Assembly: GCA_902620425.1 (NCBI GenBank)
Contig: CACNHX010000001.1
Span: forward strand, 29,471-93,470
Direction of reading: 5' to 3'
From: an uncultured Alphaproteobacteria bacterium
GTDB lineage: Bacteria; Pseudomonadota; Alphaproteobacteria; HIMB59; GCA-002718135
Length of the DNA: 64,000 nt
The position numbers were made by a program, and so were the translations under genes. The notes below the pieces were generated by a model that searched no databases, had not been told where the DNA came from, and worked only from the letters and a program-made list of their open reading frames with translations. Shown here piece by piece: positions 28,917 to 38,010 of the stretch (positions are counted from its first letter, which is position 1; every line of letters starts with the position of its first letter).

Positions 28917-30173
28917 TTAGTTTTTCTGTCTTTTTATTTTTGCACCCAAACTACCTAATGTTTTTTCAATATTTTCATAGCCTCTATCAAGGTGATAGAC
29001 ACGATTTAGTGTCGTTTGACCATTCGCATTCATAGCAGCTAACACTAAACTTATACTAGCTCGTAAATCACTAGCCATTACCTGCGCTCCTTTAAATGTT
29101 TGATTGCCTATTATTGTAGCGGTATCTTTTTCTACTGAAATATTCGCACCTAATCGATTCAGTTCAGGAACATGCATGAATCTATTTTCAAAAATTGTTT
29201 CTTTAATTTTTGACTTCCCATCAGAGATACACATAAGAGACATTAACTGCGCTTGTAAATCGGTGGGAAAACCTGGATATGGATTAGTTGCAAGACTAGT
29301 AGATTTTAGTTTTGATCCTTTAGAGACTTTTATCGAATTTTTACTTACTTTTAATTTTGCACCCATTTTTTTTAAAATATCAATTAAGGATTTTAAATAA
29401 ATAGTATTAAAGTTATTTATTTCTAAAGCTGAATTTAACATCAAAGCTGCAATTATATATGTGCCAGCTACAATTCTATCAGCAATTATCTCATGCTCTG
29501 CTTTTTTTAAATTTGTTACACCTTGTACAAGAATAGTTTTTGTTCCATGACCTTCTATTTTTGCACCCATTTTTATAAGACATTTTGACAAATCTTCTAT
29601 TTCTGGTTCTCTTGCAGCATTAGAAATTTTAGTTTCACCTTTTGCCAATACTGAGGCCATTAGTATATTTTCAGTTGCTCCTACACTTGGAAATGGTAGT
29701 TTAATTTTATTTCCAATTAATTGTGATTTAACACTGCCAACAACAAAACCATTTTGAATTTCAAAATTAGCTCCCAATTTTGATAAACCAGCAAGATGTA
29801 TATCTATTGGCCTAGTTCCAATGGCACATCCTCCTGGCAAAGATATTCTAGCCTCACCAAATCGAGAAAGTAATGGACCTAGAATCAATATAGAGGCTCT
29901 CATTTTTCGAACAACATCATAATCTGCTGATAGATTCTTAATTTTTGATGGATTTATTTTTAATTTATTTTTTTTGTGTTCAATTTTTACACCATAATTT
30001 TTCAGTAATTTTATTAAATTTAGAACATCAACCACATTAGGTACATTTGAGAGTTTTAAAGTTTTTTTAGATAAAAGAGAAGATACTATAATCGGTAGTG
30101 CAGAATTTTTTGAACCGTGAACATTAACTGAGCCAGAAATTTTAGAACCTCCTTTTATTATTAATTTATCCAT
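28917..30173 (-). CDS. murA: UDP-N-acetylglucosamine 1-carboxyvinyltransferase
   Basis: A 418-residue enzyme of the EPSP-synthase fold that begins peptidoglycan precursor synthesis by transferring enolpyruvate to UDP-GlcNAc. Visible features are GSVNVHGSKNSALP near residue 14, MRASILILGPLL near residue 87, and the active-site cysteine loop LPGGCAIGTRPIDIH near residue 112. Later YPGFPTDLQAQ near residue 298 and DLRASISLVLAA near residue 365 also match. Its ATG overlaps the stop of a small upstream gene by 8 bases. Confidence 0.97.
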   Translation of the reverse strand: MDKLIIKGGSKISGSVNVHGSKNSALPIIVSSLLSKKTLKLSNVPNVVDVLNLIKLLKNYGVKIEHKKNKLKINPSKIKNLSADYDVVRKMRASILILGPLLSRFGEARISLPGGCAIGTRPIDIHLAGLSKLGANFEIQNGFVVGSVKSQLIGNKIKLPFPSVGATENILMASVLAKGETKISNAAREPEIEDLSKCLIKMGAKIEGHGTKTILVQGVTNLKKAEHEIIADRIVAGTYIIAALMLNSALEINNFNTIYLKSLIDILKKMGAKLKVSKNSIKVSKGSKLKSTSLATNPYPGFPTDLQAQLMSLMCISDGKSKIKETIFENRFMHVPELNRLGANISVEKDTATIIGNQTFKGAQVMASDLRASISLVLAAMNANGQTTLNRVYHLDRGYENIEKTLGSLGAKIKRQKN

Positions 30174-30315
30174 TTTTGCTAATAGCTTGTTTTCTTTTTA
30201 AAATATTTGATTTCAGTTTTTTTTCTAACCTTTTTAATCTCGTTAAGCGTATTTCTTTTTTAGAATCATCTTTTGCTTGATGTGTATCTTTTTCTTTATT
30301 TAATTTATCTGTCAT
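30166..30315 (-). CDS. Small basic hypothetical protein upstream of murA
   Basis: A 49-residue reading frame starting MTDKLNKEKD and ending QAISKNG. It is very rich in Lys and Arg, with a heptad-like RLTRLKRLEKKLK stretch that suggests a helix or short coiled coil. I do not recognise the family. The frame fills the gap exactly, its stop overlaps the murA start (ATGGATAA), and it is on the same strand, so it is probably translated and coupled to murA. Chance in an AT-rich genome cannot be excluded. Confidence 0.6.
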   Translation of the reverse strand: MTDKLNKEKDTHQAKDDSKKEIRLTRLKRLEKKLKSNILKRKQAISKNG

Positions 30316-30324
30316 AAATAAGAT

Positions 30325-30471
30325 TTAATTATTATTATTTTTTTTTAATCCATTTTTAGAGCATTTCTTAGAACAATATAAAACATTCTTCCAATCTCTT
30401 TCCCATTTTTTTCTCCAAGAGAATGGCTTATTGCAAACAATACAGACTTTAGATGGTAAGTTTTTCTTCAA
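30325..30471 (-). CDS. DUF2256 zinc-ribbon-like protein
   Basis: A 48-residue protein with [18 protein letters not shown] and YCSKKC, the signature of DUF2256: two Cys-x2/3-Cys pairs around a WRKKW core, likely zinc binding. No ATG is available; frames open only at TTG codons. I chose the TTG at 30471 because it gives the usual LKKNLPSK family start; it follows the preceding gene's stop by 4 bases. A TTG at 30483 is possible. Function unknown. Confidence 0.8.
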   Translation of the reverse strand: MKKNLPSKVCIVCNKPFSWRKKWERDWKNVLYCSKKCSKNGLKKNNNN

Positions 30472-30475
30472 GATT

Positions 30476-31624
30476 TTACTCAAATAGGTAAAAATATCCG
30501 TAGGCAACAACTAATGCAGGAATTGCACTATAAAGGGTTGCTAAAATCGCAGCTTTTGGGGCAAGTGCAATTGCTGGGAATAAAGCATCACCATCATTTG
30601 AAATAGCATTACCAAGCTCTGCAGAAAGAGGAATATAGCCATTTAGATAAAACGTAGCTACAACAACTTGCGGTCCACAACCAGGTAAAAAACCAAATAG
30701 AATTGCTACCAATGGAACAAACGGTAGCCATAAATCAAAAAATATTTTTAAATCTAAACTTGTAAAATACATAAATATTTCAAAGACAAGAAAACCACTA
30801 ATGACCCAGGTAGTTACAAAATTAGTTGTATCTACTACTCTTGATAATAATCCTCTACTTTTGTCAGTTGAGCATTGAAAATCACTTAATGGATTTAATG
30901 ACCACATAAATATTGAAAGTATTGCTCCAGCTGAAGCTACAAAAACTAAAACTGAGTTGTAAGCTGGTGAAAATTCTATCTGGAATGCAACTAGAATACC
31001 TAAAATAAAACCAGGAATAAATAAAAAAAGCCAAAAGAAATTAAAATTCGATACAAAAGTTTTATTTATTTTTTCAAATTCAACTTTTATTTTTGTCTCT
31101 GATTGCATAAAATTTATGCCATGAATAAAATCAATTATATAACCTGAAATTGATCCAACAATTATTCCAATACCAAATATTAAAAGTCCTGTTGTGGGCT
31201 CAATAGCAAGTATTAAAAAAGCTGCATCACCCATTGTTGCTGTTAACACAGCAACTAAGGATCCGAAAGAAATACGCCCCTGGATATATTGCGTTACAAC
31301 TATTATAGCTCCACCACATCCAGGAATTGCACCTAAAAAAGCAGCTATACCGACATGGAACTTTTGTGTCTTAGATAAAAAATTCTTAACATCAAATTTT
31401 GTTAAACTATCCAAACCAATAAAAACAAATAGAGTAAATCCAACAAATACAGATACCTGAATATAAGCATCTATCATTGACGATCGTATAACTTCTCCAA
31501 ACTCTCCTCCTTGAAAAACAAGAGAAAGTAATAATAGACCAAAGAAAGATTTCTTTAATAACCTTCCATCATTCTCAAGAATGATCTTTGTTTTTTCATT
31601 AATAGCGTTAATTAGAGCATTCAT
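30476..31624 (-). CDS. Putative manganese/heavy-metal exporter, 10-TM family
   Basis: A 382-residue inner-membrane protein with about ten hydrophobic helices and an internal duplication. Each half carries a similar block: [19 protein letters not shown] with [10 protein letters not shown] near residues 95-135, and [19 protein letters not shown] with [12 protein letters not shown] near residues 318-360. This matches the family annotated as putative manganese transporter or 10-TM heavy-metal exporter (PF11449-like). The divergently transcribed MntR-like regulator supports manganese. Direction of transport is inferred from family annotation, not seen. Confidence 0.75.
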   Translation of the reverse strand: MNALINAINEKTKIILENDGRLLKKSFFGLLLLSLVFQGGEFGEVIRSSMIDAYIQVSVFVGFTLFVFIGLDSLTKFDVKNFLSKTQKFHVGIAAFLGAIPGCGGAIIVVTQYIQGRISFGSLVAVLTATMGDAAFLILAIEPTTGLLIFGIGIIVGSISGYIIDFIHGINFMQSETKIKVEFEKINKTFVSNFNFFWLFLFIPGFILGILVAFQIEFSPAYNSVLVFVASAGAILSIFMWSLNPLSDFQCSTDKSRGLLSRVVDTTNFVTTWVISGFLVFEIFMYFTSLDLKIFFDLWLPFVPLVAILFGFLPGCGPQVVVATFYLNGYIPLSAELGNAISNDGDALFPAIALAPKAAILATLYSAIPALVVAYGYFYLFE

Positions 31625-31635
31625 TGAATGTATAT

Positions 31636-31656
31636 ATAGCTAATAAATATAGCTAT
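31636..31656. promoter_or_regulatory. Possible MntR operator
   Basis: In the 65-base gap between exporter and regulator, ATAGC (31636) and GCTAT (31652) form an interrupted inverted repeat with 11 bases between the arms, partly resembling enterobacterial MntR boxes (ATAGC-n4-GCTAT). The spacing differs, so this is a suggestion only. Confidence 0.35.
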
Positions 31657-31689
31657 GGCTACATTTTATGTTAATTTTTGTTGATTATT

Positions 31690-32094
31690 ATGCTAAAAAA
31701 AAGGATGTCATTTAGCAAAGTCCGAAATGCTCATAAAACAGAAAATACTGAAGATTATTTAGAACTAATTGCAGAACTTTTAAATTCCAAAGGTGAAGCT
31801 CGTATTGTTGATATTGCTGAAAGCTTGGGTATTGCACAAGCCACAGCTAATAAAACAATACAAAGATTACAAACACAAGGTTTCATTAAAAGAGAACCTT
31901 ATCGATCAATTTTTTTAACTTTTAAAGGTCAAAAAATAGCAAGTGAATCAAAAAAAAGGCATAATATTGTATATAATTTTTTACTAAATCTTGGTTTAGA
32001 CAAGAATACGGCCTCTGAAGATGCTGAAGGAATAGAGCATCATGTTAGTGAAAAGACACTTCGAAAAATGGATAATTTTAACTCAAAGAAATAA
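31690..32094 (+). CDS. mntR: MntR/DtxR-family metal-dependent transcription regulator
   Basis: A regulator of 134 residues from the ATG at 31690. It has an N-terminal winged helix (VDIAESLGIAQATANKTIQRLQTQGFI, read in parts around residues 36-65) and a dimerisation domain with the metal-site pattern DAEGIEHHVSE near residue 115. This is the MntR branch of the DtxR family, which senses Mn(II). Earlier TTG and later ATG (31708) starts are possible. Divergence from the exporter gene suggests it controls that gene. Confidence 0.82.
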   Translation: MLKKRMSFSKVRNAHKTENTEDYLELIAELLNSKGEARIVDIAESLGIAQATANKTIQRLQTQGFIKREPYRSIFLTFKGQKIASESKKRHNIVYNFLLNLGLDKNTASEDAEGIEHHVSEKTLRKMDNFNSKK

Positions 32095-32135
32095 ATTTAA
32101 TTTGTTGCCAAATCAATTTTATCTAGTGTATAAAA

Positions 32136-32167
32136 AAAGAAGGGACACGGCGAATATCCCTTCTTTT
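32136..32167. terminator. Bidirectional Rho-independent terminator
   Basis: AAAGAAGGGA and TCCCTTCTTT form a 10-pair hairpin around CACGGCGAATA. A T run follows on the plus strand, and the A run before it supplies a T run on the minus strand. It lies between the convergent mntR and methyltransferase genes. In 32168-32259 I see only a 7-base inverted repeat (GGTTTAT/ATAAACC) of no clear role. Confidence 0.8.
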
Positions 32168-32259
32168 CATCGTTGGTTTATGGATAGAAAATAAACCTAA
32201 ACAATAAATATCCGATTCTCGGTTTTGGCTCAAATTTTTTAATTAAAAAAACCTAAATT

Positions 32260-32883
32260 TTAATATTTTTGTAACAAAACAATTTTTATTTTTATTTTAT
32301 TTTTAAAATCCTTGTTCAAAGGTAAATAATTTACAGGTCTAGAAATTTTATTGATTTTTAATGACTTTTGATGTTTTTTTAAAATACTTAAAAAATCCTG
32401 TTTATCCCATAAATCTATTCTATGGGTAAATATTACAAAGCCTTTTTCTTTAATATTTTTATTAATATTTGCAAAAAATTTGTCGAAGTTTTTGCAATAC
32501 GTCATGGAGCCAATCAGTGAAATGAGATCAAATTTTATTTTATAATGATGTAATTGTTCGAAATTTTTTATTTGTAATTTTTTATAAATTTTTTTTCCTG
32601 ATGAAATTTTCAGGCTTTTTTTTGAAATATCTGAACCATAAATATGACTTTTTGGATAAACTTTTTTTAATTCAGCACCAAATAAACCAGTTCCACATGC
32701 TAAGTCTAAGATATTTTTTGGTTTGATATTAATTTTTTCAATTAAAAATTTAATGCTCTTTTTAGGTGCTTGATAATTCCATAACTTGAGTGTTGCATCA
32801 TAATTTTCTGACCAATCATCATAATATTTTGTTGTTTTGCTCAAATTGCCAACGCCAGAAACTAGTGATTTAAAATTACTCAT
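32260..32883 (-). CDS. Class I SAM-dependent methyltransferase
   Basis: A 207-residue protein with a Rossmann methyltransferase core: ILDLACGTGLFGAEL near residue 58 is the SAM-binding motif I, followed by IYGSDISKKSL (motif II acidic) and FDLISLIGSM near residue 116. The acceptor is unknown. It is the last gene of the long operon, and its start overlaps the hydrolase gene by 8 bases. Very Lys/Ile/Asn-rich. Confidence 0.8.
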   Translation of the reverse strand: MSNFKSLVSGVGNLSKTTKYYDDWSENYDATLKLWNYQAPKKSIKFLIEKINIKPKNILDLACGTGLFGAELKKVYPKSHIYGSDISKKSLKISSGKKIYKKLQIKNFEQLHHYKIKFDLISLIGSMTYCKNFDKFFANINKNIKEKGFVIFTHRIDLWDKQDFLSILKKHQKSLKINKISRPVNYLPLNKDFKNKIKIKIVLLQKY

Positions 32884-33682
32884 ATTGTAAAGAAGGAATT
32901 TTTTTTCTTATTTTATTTACATCAGAAATATTAATAGTTGAGTTAATGATTGCAGGTTTATTTTTGGTACTATTTATAATCTTCCCCCATGGATCTACTA
33001 AAAGGGAATATCCATAGGTCTTTCTTTTCATATGATGATTTCCACACATACCTGTTGCCACAATAAATACATTATTCTCTATAGCTCGTGATCTATTCAA
33101 AACCTCCCAATGATCTTTTCCGGTTGGTCTAGTAAAAGCAGCAGGAACTAAAATAATTGAACAATCTTTTTTAGCAAGCTGCCTAAACAAATTAGGAAAC
33201 CGTAAATCATAACAAATTGTCATTCCTAATTTAATATTATTAATTTTTGTAAAAATTATTTTATTTCCTGCTTTAAATAAATATGATTCTTGATGTTTTT
33301 CATTATTATTAATTTTGACATCAAACATATGAATTTTATCATATGTTTTTTTTATCACTCCATGATTATCAATAAAAAAAGATCTGTTAACTAGTTTGCG
33401 TTGTTTTTTTACTCTTAAGAGTAAAGAACCTAGATTTATATTAACCTTATTTTTTTTAGCAAAATTTTTTGCCATTTTTAAAACTGGGCATGTATTTTGA
33501 TATGGGGCATTTAATAATAAAAAATTTTTATCATTAGTAATAATGTTGGAGCATTCTGGTGTGCAAATCAAATGAGGTTTAAATTTTAATGTTTTTTTAA
33601 AATTTTGTTCTAAATTGTTTGCATTCAAATTTGCTATGTGACTAGCTGAAAATTGAATTTGAGATATTCTAAGTTTACCCAT
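32876..33682 (-). CDS. Carbon-nitrogen hydrolase (nitrilase superfamily)
   Basis: A cytoplasmic amidase-fold enzyme, 268 residues from the ATG at 33682 (MGKLRISQIQF). The Glu-Lys-Cys triad is visible: Glu in CTPECSNI near residue 43, Lys in YDKIHMFDV near residue 116, and Cys in MTICYDLRFP near residue 154. It resembles the Nit/omega-amidase branch. A frame open to 33733 would run into the MFS gene; the chosen start is 4 bases past the MFS stop. Substrate is uncertain; omega-amidase or deaminated-glutathione repair are possible. Confidence 0.85.
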   Translation of the reverse strand: MGKLRISQIQFSASHIANLNANNLEQNFKKTLKFKPHLICTPECSNIITNDKNFLLLNAPYQNTCPVLKMAKNFAKKNKVNINLGSLLLRVKKQRKLVNRSFFIDNHGVIKKTYDKIHMFDVKINNNEKHQESYLFKAGNKIIFTKINNIKLGMTICYDLRFPNLFRQLAKKDCSIILVPAAFTRPTGKDHWEVLNRSRAIENNVFIVATGMCGNHHMKRKTYGYSLLVDPWGKIINSTKNKPAIINSTINISDVNKIRKKIPSLQYE

Positions 33683-33686
33683 TATT

Positions 33687-34847
33687 TTACTTATATTTAA
33701 ATAAAAATATAACAGCACAAATAAATACAACAAATGTTAATAAATACATATTTAATGTTAATGAATATGTTTCAGCTAGAAAACCAATTCCAGCAGGTAA
33801 AATCATTGTAGAAGACAATCCAATAGTTATCAGATTAGTCACAGTCATTGGGATACTTTCATTGGATTGTTTAACCGCTTGTCGAATTATTATAGGAACT
33901 AAATTTGCAATAGCAAATCCATAAATACATAGAACTCCTAGTATAATGTAGAAGTTATTTGTTAATAAAGACAAAAACATTATAGCTGCGCCAATCATCA
34001 CAAAGTGACAACCTACAACTTTTTCAGTGAATAAATTAATCAAAGAATTTGAAAATAAATTAGCAAAAATCCCTCCAATGCTAAAAAAGATTAATCCCAT
34101 ACTTGCTAAGTAAAGAGGAGTATTCAAATCTTTTGACAACCATAATGTCGACCAATCCATAATTATTCCACCTGATCCAAAAACAAAAAATAACAAAAAT
34201 CCAAATAAAAGAACATTCATCTCTGGTAATTTAAATTTCTCACCTTCACCTTTAAAATCTAAATCTCGGGGTAATCCATAAGAATATACAAAAGAGGAAA
34301 CTAAGATTGATAAAAAGGATAAGATCGTAAACGATATGTAAGGTTCATAATTATTTCTCATTATTAAACCTGCTAATCCCCCTCCAAGGAGAATTCCTAA
34401 ATTAAATCCCATAGCATAATACGGTGTAATAATTTTTTTAAAATGTCTTTCAATAAGTTGACTATGTATACCTCCAATTGGTCCAGATGCACCCCATCCT
34501 ATTCCACCAGATATAAAAGTTAATAAAAAATAAAAATATGATGAAGAAATAACAGTCAATAAGGCAGAAAATGTAACAATAGGAAAAGCTAAACTCATAA
34601 CTAATTTAGTTCCATATTTTGGGACTAATATCCTTCCAGCAATTTGATTAGAAATTATAAAAAAAATTCCAAAAAGTAATATCGCATAGCTTAAATCAGA
34701 CTCGTCAATTGAAAGTCTCTCCATATTCCAAGGTGTTATTCCAAAATAACAACCCACGACTATCATTGGATAGGTAGAAGTAATTACTGACGCAATGGTA
34801 GCTCTTCTAAAAATTATTTTTTCTTCTAACACAAAATTTTTTACCAA
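33687..34847 (-). CDS. Major facilitator superfamily transporter
   Basis: A 386-residue membrane protein with about twelve hydrophobic helices. The loop between helices 2 and 3 (GRILVPKYGTKLVM) fits the MFS motif A region in weakened form, and GGIGWGASGPIGGIHSQLIERHF near helix 4-5 resembles sugar/fucose-type permeases. It overlaps the aldo/keto reductase gene by 7 bases, in the sugar operon. It may export an end product or import a second substrate; not determinable here. Confidence 0.82.
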   Translation of the reverse strand: MVKNFVLEEKIIFRRATIASVITSTYPMIVVGCYFGITPWNMERLSIDESDLSYAILLFGIFFIISNQIAGRILVPKYGTKLVMSLAFPIVTFSALLTVISSSYFYFLLTFISGGIGWGASGPIGGIHSQLIERHFKKIITPYYAMGFNLGILLGGGLAGLIMRNNYEPYISFTILSFLSILVSSFVYSYGLPRDLDFKGEGEKFKLPEMNVLLFGFLLFFVFGSGGIIMDWSTLWLSKDLNTPLYLASMGLIFFSIGGIFANLFSNSLINLFTEKVVGCHFVMIGAAIMFLSLLTNNFYIILGVLCIYGFAIANLVPIIIRQAVKQSNESIPMTVTNLITIGLSSTMILPAGIGFLAETYSLTLNMYLLTFVVFICAVIFLFKYK

Positions 34848-35824
34848 CGATGATGCACATCATCAAAAAAGTATTCTGTGTAAATATTACTAATTTTTTC
34901 CATCAAAGAGGAAATTTCATTAATATTTGAAGAAGAAGTATTTAAATTCACATGATCTTTATTTTTAGCACCCGGAATAACAACACTAACTGCATCATGC
35001 ATCAAAATCCATCTTAGCGATAATTGTGATAAAGTTATTTCAGTTGGCAAAATATTTTTTAAATCTTCAACTGCATCTAATGCTTTATTAAAATTAACAC
35101 CTGAAAATGTTTCTCCAACATCAAATGCATCACCATTTATATTATAATTTCTATGATCATCAGGAGCAAAAGAAGAATCTTTTGAGAACTTACCTGTTAA
35201 CAAACCACTTGCAAGAGGCACTCTGACTATAATTGCAACTTTTTTTTCTTTTGCTATTTCAAATAATTTTTCAGCAGGTTTTTGTCTAAAAATATTAAAA
35301 ATAACTTGTATCGATTTTGTATTTGGACGTTTGATGCAAGCTAAAGCTTCATCAACTGTTTGAACACTAAATCCGTAATGTTGAATTTTTCCTTTACTCA
35401 CTAAATAATCTAACATTTCAAATGTATGATCAGATGAATATACTTCGGTTGGAGGACAATGCATTTGTAATAGATCAATTGTTTCAACATTAAGATTTGA
35501 TAAAGATTGATCTACATAAGACTCCATTAATTCCTTATTATAGTATCCCTCGGCTACATGAGGATTGATTTGTCTCCCAGCTTTTGTTGCCACATAAATT
35601 CTTTCAGATACTGATTTAATAAATTCACCTACAAATTTTTCACTTCTACCCATGCCATATACATCAGCAGTATCAAAAAAATTAACACCATTTTCAAATG
35701 ATGATTTTAATACTTCTTTAGCTTTATCTTCACTAACTTCTCCCCAGTCTGCTCCAATTTGCCAGCAACCCAATCCAATTTCGGATACGTTCCAATCTAA
35801 TGATCCAAATTTTCTATATTTCAT
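34841..35824 (-). CDS. Aldo/keto reductase
   Basis: A 327-residue NADP-dependent oxidoreductase of the AKR superfamily. The catalytic Asp and Tyr lie in FFDTADVYGMGRSE near residue 49, Lys in VATKAGRQ near residue 80 and His in LLQMHCPP near residue 118. The cofactor end is seen in VVIPGAKNKDHV near residue 287. It begins 2 bases after the last ADP-ribosylglycohydrolase gene, so it probably reduces or oxidises a sugar aldehyde released in the same pathway (inference). Confidence 0.9.
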   Translation of the reverse strand: MKYRKFGSLDWNVSEIGLGCWQIGADWGEVSEDKAKEVLKSSFENGVNFFDTADVYGMGRSEKFVGEFIKSVSERIYVATKAGRQINPHVAEGYYNKELMESYVDQSLSNLNVETIDLLQMHCPPTEVYSSDHTFEMLDYLVSKGKIQHYGFSVQTVDEALACIKRPNTKSIQVIFNIFRQKPAEKLFEIAKEKKVAIIVRVPLASGLLTGKFSKDSSFAPDDHRNYNINGDAFDVGETFSGVNFNKALDAVEDLKNILPTEITLSQLSLRWILMHDAVSVVIPGAKNKDHVNLNTSSSNINEISSLMEKISNIYTEYFFDDVHHRW

Positions 35825-35826
35825 AT

Positions 35827-37986
35827 TTATCCTACAACTATTTCATCAGTGACTAATGTACCATCCTCAACAATCAATCCCATAGCTCCTGAGTCAAGAA
35901 GATTATTTTTATCTTCATATTCTAAAACTAATTTATTTTCTAAATATGCAGAAAGAACATTATCTTTAATTTTAAGAGATAATTTATAATTTTTAAAATA
36001 TTCTAAATTAAAATCCATCTCCTTTAAAACATTTACTTCATTTACCACTTTTATTAATTGAAGTTTGTTTGAAGAATTAATTACCAGTCCATAGTATCTA
36101 TTTAAACCTTGTACTCTTACAGCAAGGCCGCCGGTAGTTAGTCTTTGCACTGCTATATCTGCGCTAACAGTATAGTTTTTCCAAGCTTCATTACCCGTAA
36201 TGATAATCCCTCTCCCACTATCTTTTGTTATTCTAAATGTTCTTGCACCTACTTCCCATTTATCAACAGCATTTACCCAACTTGATTTCCACATAACAGC
36301 GTGTGATGTTTTCACACCCCGTTTATGTTCTCCAATATGTTTTGGTTTATAAAATGAACAATTTGGTTCTCCCGTAAATGTTAGATAGTTTATTAATAAG
36401 CTGCCAGAATTTGCTTCTTCAGATTCAATAGAAAATCCAACTTGAGTAATTGGATTTCCCTCAGTTGAAGGAATTTTCCATTTTAAGTTATGTGATTTAC
36501 CTGGATACAAAATTATTTCCTCTGAATTGATTCTTTCATATTCATCATCTTTCCCAAACATATTTATGAAACATTTAACATTGATTGGATTATCTGAACT
36601 TGTAACAAAATTAATTTCAGATTCAATAGTTTGACCAGAATATAATAATGGAGACGAAATAAAATTATAACTTTGAAAAAATCTCTCTCTAGCTTTCCCC
36701 GTTAATTCGTGTAACTCTTGAGGAAAAAATACATCTACCAATGCTTCAGAGAAGACACCGGGTGCTACTCTATCAAATTTAATCTCAAGGGCTCTTTTTC
36801 CAATTTTACTATCATATTTTATATTTTGTACATGAGTGGAAATGTTCTTATTTTCTTTATAGTTAGCTCTCCACCCTTGAACTGAACCAGGCATTTCAAA
36901 ATGAAATCTAGATCCATTTTTAGGCTGAACAATTTCCTCATTGTTCATTCTTTTTGCAGTATTAATTACTTTATAAGCTTCAGTTAATGCGTCTGTCTGT
37001 GTTTCGCCACCATTTGCCGTAGGGCAATACATTCTATCTTGGATTGGAGAAAGATAATCTGGGCCGTTATTTAATCCCTCAAGTCCATTTTTAATTCCCA
37101 TCAGGCAACCAACATTTCCTGAGTTACAATCTGTATCTCGACCTGCAGTATTAACAATCATTAATGTTTTTTGAAGATCATCATCCCCAAATAATAATGA
37201 TAGAATTATAATAGCATGGTTAGGTATCATGTGACACTCACCTAAATATTTATCATAATCATAGTTTTCAGCTAAAAATTCTCTTGCCTGCATCCAGTCG
37301 CTATTACCTGATCGTATATTTTGTAATTCTCCAATTACTTTGTAAATCTCAGATGTATTTGGAATATATTTTTTGCTTTCATTAATAATTTTATTAATAT
37401 CTTTTTCAATAAAAGCTAAAGACTCCATAGCAGCTACCATTTGTGCTCCGTAAATCGCTTCGCCATCATGACTTACGCTTGCAGCTTTTTTTGCAAGATC
37501 AGCAGCTTTTTCTGGATCTCCCGGTGATACTAAAGCCCATCCATCAATAAATATTTGAGCTCCTATTTGTTGTGCAACAACTTCTCCATTTGTTTCAATC
37601 GAACCACTCATTGGAGCGTGAATGCCTGCCTTAAGGTTTTGGAACGCAGTATCCTCAGCTGAATGACCTCTACCTCCCCACCACAAAACAGTTTTATTTT
37701 CTATAAGATTATTTAACCAACTTTGACCAATTTGTTTTGGCGTAATATTAGGATCATAATTATTTTCTCTTAAAGCTCTTAAAAAAGTAAAGGTACCAGT
37801 AATATCATCATCTGTTACTACTAAAGGAACATTTAATTTCTCATTTACATAGTAATTAATCTCACCTAACTCTTCTAATATTCTTTCATGAGTCCATTGC
37901 TCAAAAGGACGTCCTAGATAAACACCAATTAACTTGCCAAGTACCCCTGCATATACTTTCTCTTCATACACTTTATCTAGTTTCAT
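35827..37986 (-). CDS. ADP-ribosylglycohydrolase family protein with C-terminal beta domains, copy 1 (last in operon)
   Basis: A 719-residue protein, no signal peptide, so cytoplasmic. Residues 1-340 are an ADP-ribosylglycohydrolase fold: GVLGKLIGVYLGRPFE near 14, the metal-binding TDDD at 58-61, WWGGRG at 102-107, SHDGEAIYGAQ near 172 and DTDCNSGNVG at 284-293. Residues about 370-585 are a beta-rich carbohydrate-binding-like segment; 590-719 resemble a LamG/3-keto-disaccharide-hydrolase-like sandwich (WKNYTVSADI, GGLAVRVQGLNRYY). It is the fourth of four paralogues after sugar permeases. It differs in having Arg283 where the others have Trp. Hydrolysis of an N- or O-glycosidic bond is inferred; substrate unknown. 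Confidence 0.82.
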   Translation of the reverse strand: MKLDKVYEEKVYAGVLGKLIGVYLGRPFEQWTHERILEELGEINYYVNEKLNVPLVVTDDDITGTFTFLRALRENNYDPNITPKQIGQSWLNNLIENKTVLWWGGRGHSAEDTAFQNLKAGIHAPMSGSIETNGEVVAQQIGAQIFIDGWALVSPGDPEKAADLAKKAASVSHDGEAIYGAQMVAAMESLAFIEKDINKIINESKKYIPNTSEIYKVIGELQNIRSGNSDWMQAREFLAENYDYDKYLGECHMIPNHAIIILSLLFGDDDLQKTLMIVNTAGRDTDCNSGNVGCLMGIKNGLEGLNNGPDYLSPIQDRMYCPTANGGETQTDALTEAYKVINTAKRMNNEEIVQPKNGSRFHFEMPGSVQGWRANYKENKNISTHVQNIKYDSKIGKRALEIKFDRVAPGVFSEALVDVFFPQELHELTGKARERFFQSYNFISSPLLYSGQTIESEINFVTSSDNPINVKCFINMFGKDDEYERINSEEIILYPGKSHNLKWKIPSTEGNPITQVGFSIESEEANSGSLLINYLTFTGEPNCSFYKPKHIGEHKRGVKTSHAVMWKSSWVNAVDKWEVGARTFRITKDSGRGIIITGNEAWKNYTVSADIAVQRLTTGGLAVRVQGLNRYYGLVINSSNKLQLIKVVNEVNVLKEMDFNLEYFKNYKLSLKIKDNVLSAYLENKLVLEYEDKNNLLDSGAMGLIVEDGTLVTDEIVVG

Positions 37987-38010
37987 TATTTCTCCCCTTT
38001 TTTTATAAAT

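Noticed and set aside
32175..32197. Inverted repeat GGTTTAT/ATAAACC as a second terminator.
   Set aside because: Only 7 pairs, no T run on either strand, and a good bidirectional terminator is already just beside it.
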